Shown: positions 1 through 5,833, counted from the first letter of the stretch. The stretch: DNA of 6,495 nucleotides from URNF01 sp045531495 (GCA_045531495.1 JAZSED010000128.1:1-6495); one strand, 5' to 3'. Numbers and translations: made by a program. Notes: generated by a model from the sequence alone, not told the origin.

Positions 1-21
1 AAAAAGTTCTTCTTTATTCAT
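1..21 (-). CDS. Possible start of an unidentified gene (partial)
   Basis: On the minus strand an ATG at 21-19 opens a frame reading MNKEELF up to the window edge. A purine-rich AGGAGAG (about 32-38) precedes it by about 10-11 nt, slightly long but usable as a ribosome binding site. The gene would lie downstream of the cpsCD terminator in the same direction, so it probably has its own promoter or depends on readthrough; I found no convincing -35/-10 pair between 22 and 90. Seven residues cannot identify a family. Only the start-like context supports it, and it could be chance. Confidence 0.45.
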
Positions 22-53
22 AGGCACAGTATCTCTCCTATCTTAATCCACTT

Positions 54-72
54 CACATATATACAGTATGTG
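54..72. repeat. Small inverted repeat upstream of the left-edge gene
   Basis: CACATA (54-59) and TATGTG (67-72) form a perfect 6-bp inverted repeat around a 7-nt AT-rich centre. It lies between the cpsCD terminator and the putative gene start at 21, where a promoter or operator for that gene would be expected. It is AT-rich and short, so it may be chance; no function is assigned. Confidence 0.25.
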
Positions 73-82
73 CTTTTTCTTT

Positions 83-113
83 AAAAAAACTGCGGCAGGA
101 AAATCCTGCCGCA
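83..113 (-). terminator. Rho-independent terminator of the cpsCD unit
   Basis: TGCGGCAGGA (91-100) and TCCTGCCGCA (104-113) make a perfect 10-bp GC-rich stem with a 3-nt loop. On the minus strand the stem is followed by a run of seven T (complement of A at 83-89). It begins 10 nt after the cpsD stop codon, the textbook position for an intrinsic terminator, and marks the end of the minus-strand unit. In the plus direction no T-run follows, so it is not bidirectional. Confidence 0.93.
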
Positions 114-123
114 ATATACATTC

Positions 124-837
124 TTATTTTCCGTACTCGTATTCAGCAGATTTATAGTAACGGTCGCCACGCAGTCCGCGGCGGGCTTTTACGTCGGTTA
201 ACACCGTACCCAAAATACGCCCTTCAATGCGTTCAATGCTTTCCACGGCGGCACACACATCATCGCGCCCCGTCTGCCCTTCACGTACCACGAGCAGTAT
301 ACCGGCACACCAAGCCATCGGCATCAGCGCATCGGACACCAGATTGACAGGAGGCGCATCTATAAAGATATAGTGATACTGCTTTTCCGCTTCCTCCAGC
401 AACTTGCGCATTTCATCCGAACACAGCAATTCCTGCGGGTTGGGAGGAATGGGTCCTGCGGGCAGCAGGTCGAGGTTGGGTGCCACCTGTCTCACAACCG
501 CATCCTCAAAAGCCGTTTGTGTGCTGACAACCTTCGAAAGGCCCTCACTGCGCCCCACGTGAAAAATACGGTCAAGCGACGGTTTACGCATATCTGCGTC
601 AATGAGCAACACCTTGAAATTGGTCTGCGCCATCACAATAGCCAAATTGGCCGCGGTGGTAGATTTGCCCGCGTGCGGCTCGGCACTTGATACAATGACG
701 GTTTTACGTTCTGCGGTTGCCAATGTAAACAGCAAATTGGTTCGCAACGCTTTATATGCTTCCACAATCTGGAAGGGCTTTACAACTTTTTTGTCGGGGG
801 TTTGTTCTTTCTTGGAAACCAATTTTTTCTCGTCCAT
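124..837 (-). CDS. cpsD: CpsD/CapB-family bacterial tyrosine kinase (capsule/exopolysaccharide)
   Basis: A 237-residue cytoplasmic BY-kinase, the usual size for the split Gram-positive form. It autophosphorylates on a C-terminal tyrosine cluster and, with its membrane activator CpsC, controls polysaccharide polymerisation or export. Visible motifs: EAYKALRTNL at 26-35 (oligomerisation region, with K29 where Arg is common), P-loop AEPHAGKST (52-60), Walker A' LLIDADMRKP (77-86), Walker B IFIDAPP (157-163), and a short tail with Tyr227, 228, 233 and 235. In the P-loop, His55 stands where S. aureus CapB has Gly; this position varies in the family, so activity is likely. The ATG is preceded at 848-855 by AAGGAGGG, which overlaps the cpsC stop; the gap to cpsC is 16 nt, so the two are co-transcribed. 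ParA/MinD ATPases share the fold, but the tyrosine tail and the cpsC neighbour favour a BY-kinase. The symbol is by family; the polymer is unknown. Confidence 0.93.
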   Translation of the reverse strand: MDEKKLVSKKEQTPDKKVVKPFQIVEAYKALRTNLLFTLATAERKTVIVSSAEPHAGKSTTAANLAIVMAQTNFKVLLIDADMRKPSLDRIFHVGRSEGLSKVVSTQTAFEDAVVRQVAPNLDLLPAGPIPPNPQELLCSDEMRKLLEEAEKQYHYIFIDAPPVNLVSDALMPMAWCAGILLVVREGQTGRDDVCAAVESIERIEGRILGTVLTDVKARRGLRGDRYYKSAEYEYGK

Positions 838-853
838 TATACCCGTACCCTCC

Positions 854-1519
854 TTATACCGTCAGTGACGGAATCTCACCCAAGACGGGCAAATCGGTCA
901 ACTGTATCAGTTCTTCCTTGCTCTTAACAGCAAGATCAAATAAATAGGTAACGAGCACAACCGCTGCAACCACAAGCAAGCCGCCGACGCCTCCCAAAAC
1001 ACTGTTTGCAACGATGTTCGGGCCGGTTCTCACAGCGGGAGGTACGTCACCGAGCGTCTTAACAACACCCGCGCCGATAGCGTTGGGCAACAGGTCGGGC
1101 GCCACCTCCGACACCGCTTTACAAATCGCCTGCGCCAATACTGCATCATTCGTCCGCGCGGTCACCGTCAAAATAGCGGAATCCTCCGAAGCTTTCACCG
1201 ACAGCGCGCCTGCTATTTCCCCTAACGAGGTGGAAACAGACACTTTTTCCGCCACCTTTTCCAGGGTAGATATGTCGCGCAGAACGACAACGTAGCTATT
1301 GGCTAACATACGCGCCGCATACAGATTGTTGGTTGTAGCCGCGTTCTGCTCTTCCTTTGTGTTTTGTACATACAGTGACACCGAAGCCTGATACGTATCA
1401 TCCACAAACAGCACCGTATACGTAGCAAGCAATAACGTACCGCAAACCAAGCCGAGCAACAACCACTTCAGCTTGGACAACATCAAATCTAAAATTGAAT
1501 CCAAAGACAGACTTTGCAT
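854..1519 (-). CDS. cpsC: Wzz/CpsC-family polysaccharide chain-length modulator and kinase activator
   Basis: A 221-residue membrane protein of the polysaccharide co-polymerase family. Layout: short cytoplasmic N-terminus, membrane segment at about 19-39, an extracytoplasmic region (about 40-170) opening with the Wzz-like TYQASVSLYVQN (42-53), a proline-containing stretch DVPPAVRTGP (158-167), a second membrane segment at about 174-195, and a cytoplasmic tail with the LPVLGEIP (210-217) signature. In Gram-positive systems this tail docks on and activates the CpsD kinase, encoded immediately downstream. The start chosen is the ATG at 1519, because GGGAGGT (1525-1531) lies 5 nt upstream. An in-frame ATG at 1552 would add 11 residues but has no ribosome binding site and would sit about 5 nt from the predicted transcript start. 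Length and topology are normal for the family. No polymerase, flippase or glycosyltransferase genes are visible, so the polymer is unknown. Confidence 0.92.
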   Translation of the reverse strand: MQSLSLDSILDLMLSKLKWLLLGLVCGTLLLATYTVLFVDDTYQASVSLYVQNTKEEQNAATTNNLYAARMLANSYVVVLRDISTLEKVAEKVSVSTSLGEIAGALSVKASEDSAILTVTARTNDAVLAQAICKAVSEVAPDLLPNAIGAGVVKTLGDVPPAVRTGPNIVANSVLGGVGGLLVVAAVVLVTYLFDLAVKSKEELIQLTDLPVLGEIPSLTV

Positions 1520-1524
1520 ACTAT

Positions 1525-1531
1525 ACCTCCC
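1525..1531 (-). promoter_or_regulatory. Ribosome binding site deciding the cpsC start
   Basis: GGGAGGT on the minus strand lies 5 nt before the ATG at 1519. It fixes the start 11 codons inside the longest open frame. Directly upstream (1532-1546) GTGCG and CGCAC can pair as a 5-bp GC-rich stem with a 5-nt loop, so the site abuts a possible small hairpin in the leader. Confidence 0.8.
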
Positions 1532-1563
1532 GTGCGTCACGCGCACAACCATATACAGTCTTA

Positions 1564-1592
1564 ATTATACCCTTTTCCTTTTTCAGTGTCAA
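1564..1592 (-). promoter_or_regulatory. Consensus sigma-A-type promoter of cpsCD
   Basis: On the minus strand, TTGACA (1592-1587) and TATAAT (1569-1564) both match the vegetative consensus fully and are separated by exactly 17 bp. The predicted transcript start is near 1557, giving a leader of about 38 nt to the cpsC ATG at 1519. Such a perfect promoter suggests strong basal transcription unless a repressor acts on it. Its -35 box is 21 bp from the -35 box of the divergent azlC promoter. Confidence 0.9.
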
Positions 1593-1608
1593 TGCTTTAT
1601 TTGTATGT

Positions 1609-1628
1609 ACCTCTTTACACCGAGAGGT
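1609..1628. repeat. Perfect 6-bp dyad over the azlC -35 box, candidate operator
   Basis: ACCTCT (1609-1614) and AGAGGT (1623-1628) form a perfect inverted repeat with an 8-bp spacer. The dyad spans the -35 hexamer of the azlC promoter (1614-1619), where a bound dimer would block polymerase. It is followed by seven T on the plus strand (1628-1634), so it also resembles a weak terminator. However, no plus-strand gene lies upstream, and the predicted azlC transcript starts after it, so an operator is the better reading. The binding protein is unknown. Confidence 0.5.
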
Positions 1629-1642
1629 TTTTTTGGTATACT
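1614..1642 (+). promoter_or_regulatory. Promoter of the azlC-azlD-araC unit
   Basis: TTTACA (1614-1619) and TATACT (1637-1642) are separated by 17 bp, and the -10 is preceded by TGG (1634-1636), an extended -10 element. The predicted transcript start is near 1649, only about 16 nt before the azlC ATG, so the ribosome binding site sits at the very 5' end of the mRNA. It is arranged back-to-back with the cpsC promoter. Confidence 0.75.
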
Positions 1643-1664
1643 TGTCCGCAAAGGAAGCGATTAC

Positions 1665-2390
1665 ATGTCTGATACTGTTAATCAAAAACGCATATTTTCG
1701 GATGGACTCCGAGACGGACTGCCTATAGGTCTCGGTTATTTTGCCGTATCCTTCTCCCTGGGTATCGCCGCAAGAAATGCCGGACTTACGCCGTTACAAG
1801 GCTTTTTTGCCAGCTTGTTTACCAACGCATCGGCAGGTGAACACGCCGTATTCACCCTTATCGGCGCCGGCACCACCATTCTGGAAATCATCTTAATCAC
1901 CCTTATCGCCAACGCGCGGTACCTGCTGATGAGCTGTGCGTTAAGCCAACGCCTGTCCCCCGACACCCCGCTCAAGCACCGCCTTATTATCGGTGCGGAT
2001 GTCACCGACGAGCTGTTTGGCATTTCCATAGCAAGAAAAGGTATGCTTGACCCCGCCTACTATTACGGTGCCATGCTCACCTCCGTACCCTTTTGGGCAA
2101 CGGGAACCGCGCTTGGTATTATGATGGGGACATTACTGCCCGTTCGCATTGTCAGCGCTTTAAGCGTGGCGCTGTACGGTATGTTTTTGGCGGTTATTAT
2201 TCCGCCGTGCAAACAAAGCAAAGTGATTACGGGCCTTGTGGCGGTCAGTTTTCTGTTGAGTTATTTAGCAGCAGAACTGCCGTTTCTCGCTGTGCTGTCC
2301 GACGGCAACCGTACCATTCTGCTCACCCTGCTGATTGCAGGTGCCGCGGCACTGCTTTTCCCTGTAAAGGACGGTGAGAACGATGGGTAA
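1665..2390 (+). CDS. azlC: AzlC, large subunit of a branched-chain amino acid exporter
   Basis: A 241-residue, very hydrophobic inner-membrane protein of the AzlC (BrnF) family. With the small partner AzlD (BrnE) it exports branched-chain amino acids; in Bacillus subtilis azlCD confers 4-azaleucine resistance. Visible family features: a charged N-terminus leading into GLPIGLGYFAVSFSLGI (18-34), the loop NARYLLMSCALSQ (83-95), the acidic DVTDELFGI (112-120), and further hydrophobic stretches at about 135-157, 161-181, 187-212 and 217-233. The start is the ATG at 1665 with AAGGAAG (1651-1657) 7 nt upstream; the frame stays open much further upstream, but that part overlaps the divergent promoters and cpsC and is not coding. 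The stop overlaps the azlD start by 8 nt, implying translational coupling of the two subunits. Family assignment is firm; exact substrate range is inferred from homologues. Confidence 0.93.
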   Translation: MSDTVNQKRIFSDGLRDGLPIGLGYFAVSFSLGIAARNAGLTPLQGFFASLFTNASAGEHAVFTLIGAGTTILEIILITLIANARYLLMSCALSQRLSPDTPLKHRLIIGADVTDELFGISIARKGMLDPAYYYGAMLTSVPFWATGTALGIMMGTLLPVRIVSALSVALYGMFLAVIIPPCKQSKVITGLVAVSFLLSYLAAELPFLAVLSDGNRTILLTLLIAGAAALLFPVKDGENDG

Positions 2391-2682
2391 TTGGATATAT
2401 ATTTTCGCAATGATTGCGGTCACCTACCTTATCCGTGTATTGCCGCTCACCTTGATCCGTAAACCGATTAAAAATCGCTTTATCCGTTCGTTTTTGTACT
2501 ACGTGCCGTACGTAACGCTGGCAGTGATGACCTTTCCCGCCATCATTGAGGCAACAGGGTCTCCTTTGGCAGGCGTTCTCGCGTTGGTCGCAGGAATTGT
2601 TGCCGCCCTTCTCGGTGCCAATTTGATTTGGGTGGCAAGTATTTGCTGCATTGTTGTATTTGTTGCAGAAGTTTTCTTGTAA
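2383..2682 (+). CDS. azlD: AzlD, small subunit of the branched-chain amino acid exporter
   Basis: A 99-residue membrane protein of the AzlD (BrnE) family, the obligate small partner of AzlC. It shows the typical VTYLIRVLPLTLIRK (13-27) after the first hydrophobic helix, YVPYVTLAVMTFPAI (40-54), and a hydrophobic C-terminal half (62-99). The ATG at 2383 is preferred: GGTGA (2373-2377) lies 5 nt upstream and the protein then begins as family members do. A GTG at 2374 would add three residues but has AAAGGA only 2 nt away. The gene overlaps the azlC stop, and its own stop is followed at once by the ribosome binding site of the next gene, so all three are one unit. Confidence 0.92.
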   Translation: MGNWIYIFAMIAVTYLIRVLPLTLIRKPIKNRFIRSFLYYVPYVTLAVMTFPAIIEATGSPLAGVLALVAGIVAALLGANLIWVASICCIVVFVAEVFL

Positions 2683-2693
2683 GGAGTGCTTTT

Positions 2694-3671
2694 ATGAATG
2701 CCTCTCTGTTACAGCACCTGTCGATTATCACCGAGGAAGAAAAACTGTTACAGCAAAACCCGCAAAACCTCGATTATACCGCTTACGGCTCGGTAAAACA
2801 GCTGTTGGAAGTGGATGCCGCGCGCTTGTTGCAAAGCGGTCGGCTGACCCAGGTGCGTCCGCACACCCGCTTTGTGCATTTTCCGCCGCACACCCATAAT
2901 TTTGTGGAAATGGTGTATATGTGTGCGGGTGAAACCACCCATATCATCGACGGCACCACCGTGCATTTGCGCCAAGGCGAGTTGCTGTTGCTGGCACCTA
3001 AGGCGGTGCAGGAAATTCTGCCCGCAGGTGAAAGGGATATCGCGGTAAACTTTATCATTCTCCCCGCGTTCTTTGATAAAGCATTTGAAATGTTCGCGGG
3101 AGAACAAAACCGCATTGTGGATTTTTTGGTGGGTTGCCTTTCCCCCGACCGTACCGATACGAGTTTTCTGCATTTTGCGGTAACCGACCTTCTGCCGATA
3201 CAAAACCTGCTGGAAAATCTCATTTGGACTATGCTGTACGATGAACCTAACCGCCGTCGCATCCGTGAGAGCACCATGGGCTTGTTACTGATGCAGCTCG
3301 CCAACTCTATGGATACCCTTGTAGGCGAAAACAGCGAGCGGCACCGTTTTACCGCCGCCGTCCTACGGTATGTGGACGCACATTATAAGGACGGTACGCT
3401 TGCCGACCTCGCCGCCGTGTTGGGTATGCATTGGAGTGCCGTCAGCAAGCGTATTACACGACAATTCGGTTGCACCTTTAAGGACCTGTTACAGGAAAAG
3501 CGGTTGCAAAAAGCCGCCGCCCTGCTTTCCGCCAGCGACCTCCCCGTCGGAGACATTATTGCCGCCGTCGGGTACGAAAACACCAGCTATTTCTTCCGTA
3601 TATTCAAAGAAAGATGCGGTGTTTCCCCCTCTAAATACCGCCAAAACATGTCGAATAAGGACGCAAAATAA
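2694..3671 (+). CDS. AraC-family transcriptional regulator with N-terminal cupin domain
   Basis: A 325-residue regulator. The N-terminal half carries an AraC-type cupin sensor, with PPHTHNFVEMVYMCAGE (64-80) and the following strands up to about 125 probably binding a small ligand. The C-terminal hundred residues form the DNA-binding domain with two helix-turn-helices: the first around 236-257 (LADLAAVLGMHWSAVSKRI), the second around 285-307, ending in the family signature GYENTSYFFRIFKERCG (293-309) and SPSKYR (311-316). The ATG at 2694 has AAGGAG (2681-2686) 7 nt upstream, abutting the azlD stop. The operon position suggests control of azlCD, while the intact rhaADB genes directly downstream suggest a RhaS/RhaR-like rhamnose sensor. 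The sequence does not decide between them, so I give no symbol. AraC-type sugar regulators are usually activators. The stop codon sits in the loop of the terminator. Confidence 0.9.
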   Translation: MNASLLQHLSIITEEEKLLQQNPQNLDYTAYGSVKQLLEVDAARLLQSGRLTQVRPHTRFVHFPPHTHNFVEMVYMCAGETTHIIDGTTVHLRQGELLLLAPKAVQEILPAGERDIAVNFIILPAFFDKAFEMFAGEQNRIVDFLVGCLSPDRTDTSFLHFAVTDLLPIQNLLENLIWTMLYDEPNRRRIRESTMGLLLMQLANSMDTLVGENSERHRFTAAVLRYVDAHYKDGTLADLAAVLGMHWSAVSKRITRQFGCTFKDLLQEKRLQKAAALLSASDLPVGDIIAAVGYENTSYFFRIFKERCGVSPSKYRQNMSNKDAK

Positions 3672-3694
3672 GTCGTTTTGCGTCCTTTACTTTT
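3657..3694 (+). terminator. Rho-independent terminator of the azlCD-araC unit
   Basis: AAGGACGCAAAA (3657-3668) and TTTTGCGTCCTT (3676-3687) form a perfect 12-bp stem with a 7-nt loop, followed by the U-rich tail TTTACTTTT (3686-3694). The regulator's last codons form the 5' arm and its TAA (3669-3671) lies in the loop. The tail is interrupted by AC, so termination may be incomplete. The 3' end of the structure is shared with the -35 region of the rhaA promoter. Confidence 0.8.
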
Positions 3695-3714
3695 GGCAGA
3701 AAAAGGCGTATACT
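3686..3714 (+). promoter_or_regulatory. Probable promoter of the rhaADB operon
   Basis: TTTACT (3686-3691) and TATACT (3709-3714) are spaced by 17 bp, very like the azlC promoter (TTTACA, 17 bp, TATACT). The predicted start near 3721 leaves a leader of about 28 nt to rhaA. The -35 box matches the consensus only 4 of 6, as expected for a promoter needing an activator such as an AraC-type protein. TTGGCA (3693-3698) is a better -35 by sequence but only 10 bp from the -10, so it was not chosen. No clear catabolite-repression site is visible. Confidence 0.6.
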
Positions 3715-3748
3715 GTACTTGTAAAAATCATTTTAGGAGGAATTGACT

Positions 3749-4990
3749 ATGGCATACACTGAAGCAAAAGCAAAATATGCTGCTCTGGGCATCGATACCG
3801 ACGCTGTTATTGACAAGCTGTCGCAGGTATCCATCTCGATGCACTGCTGGCAGGGCGATGACGTTGGCGGTTTCGACAGCAAGGACGCGCTCTCGGGCGG
3901 TATCCAAGCAACCGGCAACTATCCCGGCAAAGCCACTACTCCCGCCGAGCTGATGGCGGATATGGACAAAGCACTGTCCTTGATTCCCGGTAAGCACCGC
4001 ATCAATCTGCATGCGTGCTACGCTGTTTTTGAAGACGGCGAATGGGCTGACCGCGATGCATTGGAGCCCAAGCATTTTGCCGCGTGGGTAAAATTTGCAA
4101 AAGAACGCGGCCTTGGCATTGATTTCAACCCCACCTTTTTCTCTCACCCGAAAGCAAACGGGCTGACCTTATCCAGCGCAGACGAGGATATCCGTAAATT
4201 CTGGATTAACCACGCAAAAGCCTGCCTCAAAATCGCAGAATATTTTGCCAACGAGCTTGGCACCTTCTGTGCTTTCAACATCTGGATTCCCGACGGCTTA
4301 AAAGACGTGCCCGCCAACCGTTTGGCGCCCCGCGCACGGCTCAAAGCGTCCCTTGATGAGATTCTCGCCACCCCCTATGATAAGAGTAAGGTGCTGGTTA
4401 CTTTGGAATCCAAGGTGTTCGGCATCGGTTTAGAGTCGTATACGGTCGGTTCTTCCGAATTCTATATGAACTATGCGGCGAAAAACAACGTCATGTCCCT
4501 TCTGGACAACGGTCACTATCATCCCACCGAAATGGTATCGGATAAAATCCCGTCGATGCTGCTTTTCAGCGATAAAATCGCGTTACATATCACCCGCCCC
4601 GTCCGTTGGGACTCGGATCACGTGGTGCTGTTGGACGACGAGACCAAGGAAATGGCAAAAGAAATTGTACGCAACGATGCCCTGGACCGTGTTGTGATGG
4701 CGCTTGACTATTTTGATGCTTCCATCAACCGTATCGCCGCTTGGGTGGTCGGTATGCGCAATTGGCAGAAAGCGTTGCTCACTGCGATGCTCACCCCGTG
4801 GGCGGAGCTCGAGGCTATGCAGGATGCTGAAGATTTCACCGCCTTGATGGTGCAACAGGAAGCGCTCAAAATGATGCCTGTCGGTGACGTTTGGGCAGAG
4901 TTCTGCGAAAGAAACGGTGTAGCTGACGATGCCAATTGGTACGACACCGTAAAAGCATACGAAACCGAAATTTTGACAAAGAGAGGTTAA
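3749..4990 (+). CDS. rhaA: L-rhamnose isomerase
   Basis: A 413-residue cytoplasmic enzyme converting L-rhamnose to L-rhamnulose, the first step of rhamnose catabolism. Close similarity to E. coli RhaA (about 419 residues) is recognisable throughout: SMHCWQGDD (30-38), GGIQATGNYPGKA (50-62), GIDFNP (123-128), NIWIPDG (177-183), SYTVGSSEFYM (230-240) and RPVRWDSDHVVLLDDET (283-299). The metal and active-site residues of the E. coli enzyme (Glu234, Asp267, His270, His294, Asp302, Asp304, Asp334, from memory) map with a constant shift of 14 to Glu220, Asp253, His256, His280, Asp288, Asp290 and Asp320, so the enzyme should be active. The start is the ATG at 3749 with AGGAGG (3735-3740) 8 nt upstream; an in-frame TTG at 3743 lies too close to that site. 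First gene of an operon, 5 nt before rhaD. Full length, nothing missing. Confidence 0.98.
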   Translation: MAYTEAKAKYAALGIDTDAVIDKLSQVSISMHCWQGDDVGGFDSKDALSGGIQATGNYPGKATTPAELMADMDKALSLIPGKHRINLHACYAVFEDGEWADRDALEPKHFAAWVKFAKERGLGIDFNPTFFSHPKANGLTLSSADEDIRKFWINHAKACLKIAEYFANELGTFCAFNIWIPDGLKDVPANRLAPRARLKASLDEILATPYDKSKVLVTLESKVFGIGLESYTVGSSEFYMNYAAKNNVMSLLDNGHYHPTEMVSDKIPSMLLFSDKIALHITRPVRWDSDHVVLLDDETKEMAKEIVRNDALDRVVMALDYFDASINRIAAWVVGMRNWQKALLTAMLTPWAELEAMQDAEDFTALMVQQEALKMMPVGDVWAEFCERNGVADDANWYDTVKAYETEILTKRG

Positions 4991-4995
4991 GAACA

Positions 4996-5817
4996 ATGAG
5001 AGTTTTAGACGCAGAGTTTGTACAAGGCTTTGTACGTATGGCAAATGACGGATGGGAACAGAATTGGCACGAAAGAAACGGCGGCAACCTGTCCTACCGC
5101 ATCAAAGCAGAAGAAATCGAAGCGGTGAAGGAGGAACTGAAGGCCGACCGTCCGTGGACCGCTATCGGCACCGAAGTGCCCACTTTGGCAGGCGAATATT
5201 TTCTTGTGACAGGTAGCGGCAAATACTTCCGCAACGTCATTCTTGATCCCGAAGCCAACATCGGTATTGTGGAAATCGACGAAAAAGGCGAAAATTTCCG
5301 CATTGTGTGGGGTCTTTTAAACGGCGCACGTCCCACCAGCGAACTGCCCGCGCATTTGATGAACCACGAAGTGACCAAAGCGCGCTCGGGCGGCACCCAT
5401 CGTGTGATTTATCACGCGCATCCCGCTAATGTGATTGCATTGACCTTCGTACTTCCTTTGGAAGATGCGGTATTCACCCGTGAAATTTGGGAAATGGCTA
5501 CCGAATGCCCCGTTGTATTCCCGCGCGGCATCGGCGTTCTCCCGTGGATGGTTTGCGGCGGCAGAGATATTGCGGTTGCCACCAGCGAACTGATGAAAAA
5601 ATACGACGTGGCTATTTGGGCACATCACGGTATGTTCTGTACCGGCGAAGACTTCGATTTGACCTTCGGTCTGTTCCATACTGTGGAAAAAGCGGCTGAA
5701 ATCCTCGTAAAAGTGCGCAGTATGACCGATAAAAAACGCCAGACCATTCAGCCGGACGAATTCCGCGCGCTGGCTAAAGACTTTGGTCTGGATATTGATG
5801 AGGAATTCTTAAAATAA
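4996..5817 (+). CDS. rhaD: L-rhamnulose-1-phosphate aldolase
   Basis: A 273-residue zinc-dependent class II aldolase splitting L-rhamnulose 1-phosphate into dihydroxyacetone phosphate and L-lactaldehyde. Length matches E. coli RhaD (274). Conserved blocks: ERNGGN (26-31) and TGSGKYFRN (72-80) in the phosphate-binding region, WGLLNGARPTSELPAH (105-120), the zinc site HAH (140-142), CPVVFPRGIGVLPWMV (171-186), and HHGMF (210-214). Glu116, His140, His142 and His211 correspond with a shift of one to the E. coli catalytic Glu117 and zinc ligands His141, His143 and His212. The ATG at 4996 is 5 nt after the rhaA stop, with AGAGG (4982-4986) inside the rhaA end, a weaker site than those of rhaA and rhaB, so translation may be coupled to rhaA. 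L-fuculose-phosphate aldolase (FucA/AraD) is related but shorter and lacks these RhaD-specific blocks. Confidence 0.97.
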   Translation: MRVLDAEFVQGFVRMANDGWEQNWHERNGGNLSYRIKAEEIEAVKEELKADRPWTAIGTEVPTLAGEYFLVTGSGKYFRNVILDPEANIGIVEIDEKGENFRIVWGLLNGARPTSELPAHLMNHEVTKARSGGTHRVIYHAHPANVIALTFVLPLEDAVFTREIWEMATECPVVFPRGIGVLPWMVCGGRDIAVATSELMKKYDVAIWAHHGMFCTGEDFDLTFGLFHTVEKAAEILVKVRSMTDKKRQTIQPDEFRALAKDFGLDIDEEFLK

Positions 5818-5833
5818 GTTTGGAGGAAATCCT

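Noticed and set aside
26..69. Repeated 7-mer ATACTGT (minus strand, 26-32 and 63-69) that recurs near 1672 and 3710
   Set aside because: Short and AT-rich; the later copies fall in the azlC coding sequence and over the rhaA -10 box, at no constant distance from genes. Not enough to claim a binding site.
836..864. Possible internal promoter (TATAAT at 836-841 on the minus strand) before cpsD
   Set aside because: The -10-like box overlaps the cpsD ATG, so a transcript from it would lack the start, and the -35 match (TGACGG) is poor.
1473..1664. Upstream extension of the azlC reading frame (64 extra codons)
   Set aside because: It runs over the divergent promoters and into cpsC on the other strand. 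The ATG at 1665 has a proper ribosome binding site and begins like AzlC family members.
2748..3304. Two long minus-strand frames antisense to the AraC regulator
   Set aside because: They overlap each other and a gene with clear cupin and HTH motifs on the plus strand; their translations show no domain I recognise.
3684..3706. CCTTT-N13-AAAGG and CTTTT-N6-AAAAG symmetry within the rhaA promoter
   Set aside because: Made only of T- and A-runs from the terminator tail and spacer; such low-complexity symmetry arises easily by chance.
4583..5044. A 153-codon minus-strand frame across the end of rhaA and start of rhaD
   Set aside because: Antisense to two recognisable enzymes with conserved motifs; a by-product of codon composition.
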